From Drosophila pseudoobscura (taxonomy: Eukaryota > Arthropoda > Insecta > Diptera > Drosophilidae), in assembly GCF_009870125.1 (NCBI RefSeq), contig NC_046683.1, positions 66,913,869 to 66,977,868 on the forward strand: a DNA stretch of 64,000 nucleotides, in the 5' to 3' direction. Below are positions 60,499-64,000 of this stretch, in pieces. Each line of letters begins with the position of its first letter. Positions within the stretch are counted from its first letter, which is position 1. Under the pieces are notes generated by a model. The model was not told the origin of the DNA and searched no databases. It saw only the letters and a list, made by a program, of their open reading frames with translations. A program made the translations under genes and the position numbers.

Positions 60499-60996
60499 TT
60501 AAATTCCGAAGTCGCAGTTGCAACTTCTACAGCGGGCTAGAACGACATCTGGGACGACCTCTAGGGCTGCATTGAGGGTTAGGGGGGGTTTATGGGACCC
60601 GACTGGGTGGACACGGAGATCCCGGGCGCTCCGCTCCACAGATCCTGCGAGCGTGTCGTGTGTCGCTTGTCGTTCCAGAGTTTCTTCCATTTGAAGAACC
60701 TTTTTCCACACGAGACCCACAAACTGCTTTTTGCTATCTTTCATTCGGAGCGATAAGGAAGCGAAATCTTTAGAGAGCTCTTTATGGCATGGATATCTGT
60801 CATCAAAGAGGAGCGTAGCGCCACACGAGTGCCACTCTGTGGAGGAGTGGCATGGTGTCAAGGTCAATGGCATGTTAATCTTAATTATACGGATACGTAA
60901 GACCATTAACGTACGTACGACCGTGGGACCGTGGGACCGTGCGCCCGGGGCGTTCCATAAACGTTCCATTTGATAACAGAACAGATCTTCCTTCAT
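60499..60996 (-). CDS. Unrecognised 165 aa reading frame, candidate gene
   Basis: Starts at an ATG (complement of 60994-60996). It contains ELSKDFASLSLRMKDSKKQF and VWKKVLQMEETLERQA, which read like a helical protein, and ends with CRSCNCDFGI. No known domain. It is antisense to and between the two ABCB genes. The middle and C-terminal parts look more coding-like than the first 50 residues, so the true start may be an internal Met. It may be a lineage-specific gene or a remnant. Confidence 0.3.
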   Translation of the reverse strand: MKEDLFCYQMERLWNAPGARSHGPTVVRTLMVLRIRIIKINMPLTLTPCHSSTEWHSCGATLLFDDRYPCHKELSKDFASLSLRMKDSKKQFVGLVWKKVLQMEETLERQATHDTLAGSVERSARDLRVHPVGSHKPPLTLNAALEVVPDVVLARCRSCNCDFGI

Positions 60997-61861
60997 TCCC
61001 CATAAAAGTGCTGTCTCTGGAGACAGTTGAGATCATATTTATAGGACGCAAGAAATCAACGAATTGATGAAATGCAAATTCCGTGACCTATTTCCACCGA
61101 TCTATAAATCTATAGTAGACTTTTTTGGAAGGGGGAGCGGGAGGGGTGGGGGTGGGGGAGCACACCTTATGGCACGTGGAATGGGGAATGAGGAATGAGG
61201 AAAACCTTGGGCCGCCAGGCTGCTAAAATCAATTCAAAATTCAATTGAAATTAATAGAAAGAGACTTTCGTCAGAGTCGGAGGGAGAACCCACTGCCGAT
61301 CCGGAGACGCAGACGCCGACGCCGACGCCGACGCCGACTCCGACGTAGTTGTACGATCTTTTCCGTATTTGAACCGTATTTAATAGAAGAAAAACCTTTG
61401 AAACAAAAATACAACAACTGGCGGCATCGCCTCTGGGGAGGCAACAGTTGTATTCTGCACTTCGAACGGAACGGAACGGAACAGAACAGAACAGAACAGA
61501 ACAGAACAGAACAGATCTCCAAAGATCTGGTCACTGCGGATCTTGGAAATTGGAATATTTTCTTCTGTGCGTGTGTGTGTGTGTGTGGAATGCATAACAA
61601 TTAAAAGCTGTAAGCCCCATCGAAGGCAGAGATCGGTTCGGGTGCGGGTACGGGTACGGGTACGGGCTCGGGTTGGGGTTCGGGCTCGGATTCAGATTCG
61701 GATTGCATCTGGCAGTGGAGTTAATTAGCCAAAGCCAAGAACTCATTGAAGTTCCATTAAACAAATTGCGGCAGCAGGCCACAAGGGGAGCGGCGCGAAG
61801 TGCCGGGTATTCCGGTTTTTGGTTTCGTTTTGTGACATTCAAACGGTTCTTAACTATTAAT
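60997..61861. other. Spacer upstream of the second ABCB gene
   Basis: G-rich run (61128-61160), CGACGC repeats (61305-61345), AGAAC pentamers (61478-61513), a GT run (61571-61586) and GGGTAC repeats (61643-61680). No exon seen. Confidence 0.5.
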
Positions 61862-61881
61862 TGACCTCCCAGGAGGGGTCA
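61862..61881. promoter_or_regulatory. Everted repeat with 8-base spacer (nuclear-receptor-like)
   Basis: TGACCT (61862-61867), 8 bases, GGGTCA (61876-61881): an ER8 arrangement of AGGTCA-type half sites, within a longer TTGACC...GGTCAA palindrome, about 60 bases before the ATG at 61940. Vertebrate PXR/CAR receptors use ER6/ER8 and DR4 sites at MDR1. The fly relative is DHR96. Function here is inferred. Confidence 0.3.
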
Positions 61882-61939
61882 ATAGATACAAAGATAGATT
61901 CCCAGTCTGTTCATTTGAGAGAGAAAGCAGTCCGCAGAG

Positions 61940-64000
61940 ATGCCACAGCACGCTGACGTGGACGATGACCACCCGGAGGAGGAGGACGGTTCGGGCAGGG
62001 GAAAGGCAAAGGGAAAGGGGAGGGAAAAGAAGGCCAAAAAGGATGCCCATCCGATGGTCGGCTACACGCAACTCTTTCGCTACATCACGGCCTGGGACTA
62101 TGTCCTGTTCGTGTCCGCCCTGATAGCAGCCCTCCTGCAGTCTCTGGTCTATCCGATCGCCATTGTGGTGTACAGCGAACTGGTGGCCATGTTCATCGAC
62201 CGGACCCTGGGGCAGGGCACCAGCTCCATTACCATCGGGCTGTCGCTCTTCGGAGGCGGAAAGGTGCTGTAAGTAGTCCAACCACCCCACCCCCGCCCAT
62301 GCGGATCTCTCTCCAGGCGAAGGATTCCATCAGGCCCTTCGTTTTGCAGGACCAACGCCACGTACGAGGAGAACATGGAGGAGCTGCGCAAGGACAGCGT
62401 CTCCTTTGGCATCCTCATGACCTTGAACACCCTCCTGATGCTCTTCTCCGGCATGTACTACGTGGACGCCTTCAACCGCCTCGCCCTGCGGCTCACGGTG
62501 CGCATGCGGAGGGAGTTCTTCAAGGCCACCCTCAGGCAGGAGATCGGGTGGCACGACATGGCCAAGGACCAGAACTTTGCCGTCCGCATAACAGAGTAAC
62601 CCCAGAGGACCACCTCCCCTCCCCCTCCCCACCAGTGCACTTTTCCTGATTCCTGATTCCCCTTTGCAGCAACATGGAGAAGATACGCAGCGGCATCGCC
62701 GAGAACCTGGGCCACTACGTGGAGATCCTGTGCGAGGTGCTCATCAGCGTGGTCCTGTCCTTCGTCTACGGCTGGAAGCTGGCTCTGTCGATAGTCTTCT
62801 ACATACCCCTCACCCTCGCGGTCAATTCCGCGGTGGCACACGTAAGTACCAGTGCCCCGAAGGCTCCCCTCACGCAATCTTCGCACAACTTCGCACAGCC
62901 CCAGATCAACGCACACTCGAGTATCCTCCCGGCGAACGAAAGAGAGAGCAATAGGGAACAAGTGGCTGCTAAAATTATTTACTGGTGCGCCCTGCATCCC
63001 CCGCCCGCCACTCCCTCACACGCACTGGCGACACATCAGTCGATTAGCAGAAGCCCATGTTAATTGCAAAAACAATTTTGCATCGTTTCCCTTTTCGCCT
63101 TCGCCTTGGCTGTCGACGTTGCAGTCGCCGTCGGCAGAGCAAAGGCACAGCCCCATAAAGTGAGTTGTTTGTCTGCTTCTCTGTGCGAGAACTACTCCCC
63201 TCCCACAGTAGCCCGCCCAATCAAGTATGAGGTTTGTGTGTGTCGCCGAGCCGAGCCGAGGCGATCACCCGAACTGAATTCGGAAACCAATGTCCCTCTT
63301 CGGCTTCTCGACGCAGCGGCTGCGCGGCAGCGCGCTCTGCCCGACTTATGCTTATGCGGCTGATGCTTATGGGGACGGGGACAGGTATTCGAGTGTCGCT
63401 GAGGGGGGGAATAACTATAATTTGTGTGGAATAATGGGACTACTCTCTGTGCTTCCCGCTCTCTCGCCCGCTCTCTAGTACCAGGGGAAACTCACGGCGA
63501 AGGAGCAGAGCTCGTATGTGCGCGCCAGCTCTGTGGTGGAGGAGGTGATTGGCGCCATTCGCACGGTGGTGGCCTTTGGGGGCGAGAAAAGCGAGTCCGT
63601 GCGCTACGACACCCTCCTGAAGCCCGCCCTGAAGGCGGGCAAGTGGAAGGGCGCCTTCTCGGGGCTCAGCGACACGGTGATGAAGGCCATGATGTTCATC
63701 ACGGGGGCGGGGGCCTTCTGGTACGGCGCCAATCTGATTCTCTTCTACAGGGACCCCGCGATTCCCATCGAGGAGCGGGTGTACACCCCAGCGGTGGTCA
63801 TGATCGTCATTTCGGGGATCATCGTGGCCGCCAATCAGATCTCCCGCACCTCCCCCTTCCTCGAGACGTTCGCGATGGCTCGGGGATCGGCGGCGGCCAT
63901 CTTCGAGGTCATCGATCGGCGATCCCTGATTGACCCGCTCTCCAAGGCGGGCAAGATCCTCAACTACGGGCTGAAGGGGGCCGTGGAGTTTCGGGACGTG
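61940..64000 (+). CDS. CG10226: ABCB full transporter, tandem paralogue of Mdr65 (partial, runs off the window)
   Basis: Coding exons seen: 61940-62268, 62350-62595, 62670-62841, and 63479 to beyond 64000. Exon borders and phases match those of the Mdr65 gene at 54439 exon for exon (exons 2 and 3 have the same lengths, 246 and 172 bases), showing a tandem duplication. The N-terminus differs: an acidic then very Lys/Gly-rich stretch (about residues 8-40) precedes the first helix, ITAWDYVLFVSALIAALLQS. Exon 4 begins YQGKLTAKEQSSYVRASSVV and reaches the start of NBD1 (VEFRDV), before Walker A, at the window edge. Expected to be a membrane ATP-driven exporter of unknown substrate. Intron 3 carries a repeat also found inverted in Mdr65. 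Confidence 0.9.
62930..63336 (+). repeat. Dispersed ~400 bp repeat, inverted copy in intron 3 of the second ABCB gene
   Basis: Reverse-complement match to 56984-57382, roughly 90 percent identical by eye, with a short extra AAAATTATTTACTG-like segment near 62970 and small indels near 63110 and 63145. It lies wholly inside the intron 62842-63478, leaving about 90 and 140 bases to the splice sites. Confidence 0.8.

Noticed and set aside
63064-63363. A frame shared by both copies of the inverted intronic repeat, with a hydrophobic start like a signal peptide
   Set aside because: It begins with TTG rather than ATG and differs in length between copies. The hydrophobic run comes from a GCCTTCGCC-type repeat.

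Overview
The window is nuclear DNA of a Drosophila-type fly. The evidence is short introns with GT..AG borders, long CAG/GTT, GA and CA microsatellites, fly non-LTR retrotransposons, and a gene block (Ldh, an abdominal-type lipase, a bestrophin, and two ABCB transporters in tandem) that matches my memory of the Ldh/Mdr65 neighbourhood at 65A on arm 3L of D. melanogaster (Muller element D). A species outside the melanogaster subgroup, perhaps of the obscura group, is an inference from protein divergence only.

Layout. 1-15.4 kb is gene-poor, simple-repeat-rich DNA in which I find no convincing exon. 15.44-16.14 kb holds a small gene or decayed gene with an MST-HMG-box-like segment, as in sperm chromatin proteins. 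18.73-30.24 kb is a direct tandem array: two full 4.88 kb units and one partial unit. Each unit carries the same intact intronless inhibitor-2-like gene (PP1 inhibitor, minus strand). The two full units also carry a LINE-into-LINE composite. The three predicted proteins are identical, so the amplification is very young or is an assembly artefact.

From 31.6 kb rightward lie the conserved genes, all on the plus strand: Ldh (332 aa, probable 5' noncoding exon with a TATA box 2.2 kb upstream), a secreted lipase with an intact Ser-Asp-His triad, a Best2-like bestrophin (11 coding exons, 886 aa), a small basic protein gene of unknown role, Mdr65 (9 coding exons, 1309 aa), and the first four coding exons of a second ABCB transporter (CG10226-like) that runs off the right edge. 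The protein-coding exons were joined by reading frame and splice borders, and every junction listed keeps phase.

Structures not explained by the genes include: an 11-bp satellite in bestrophin intron 6 that has captured a second copy of the exon 7 splice acceptor; a ~400 bp dispersed repeat present once in an Mdr65 intron and once, inverted, in a CG10226-like intron; an everted-repeat-8 nuclear-receptor-like site about 60 bp upstream of the second transporter's ATG; a triplicated ~56 bp motif with E2F-like sites downstream of the lipase; and several unrecognised short reading frames. I see no rRNA, tRNA, CRISPR or LTR element.
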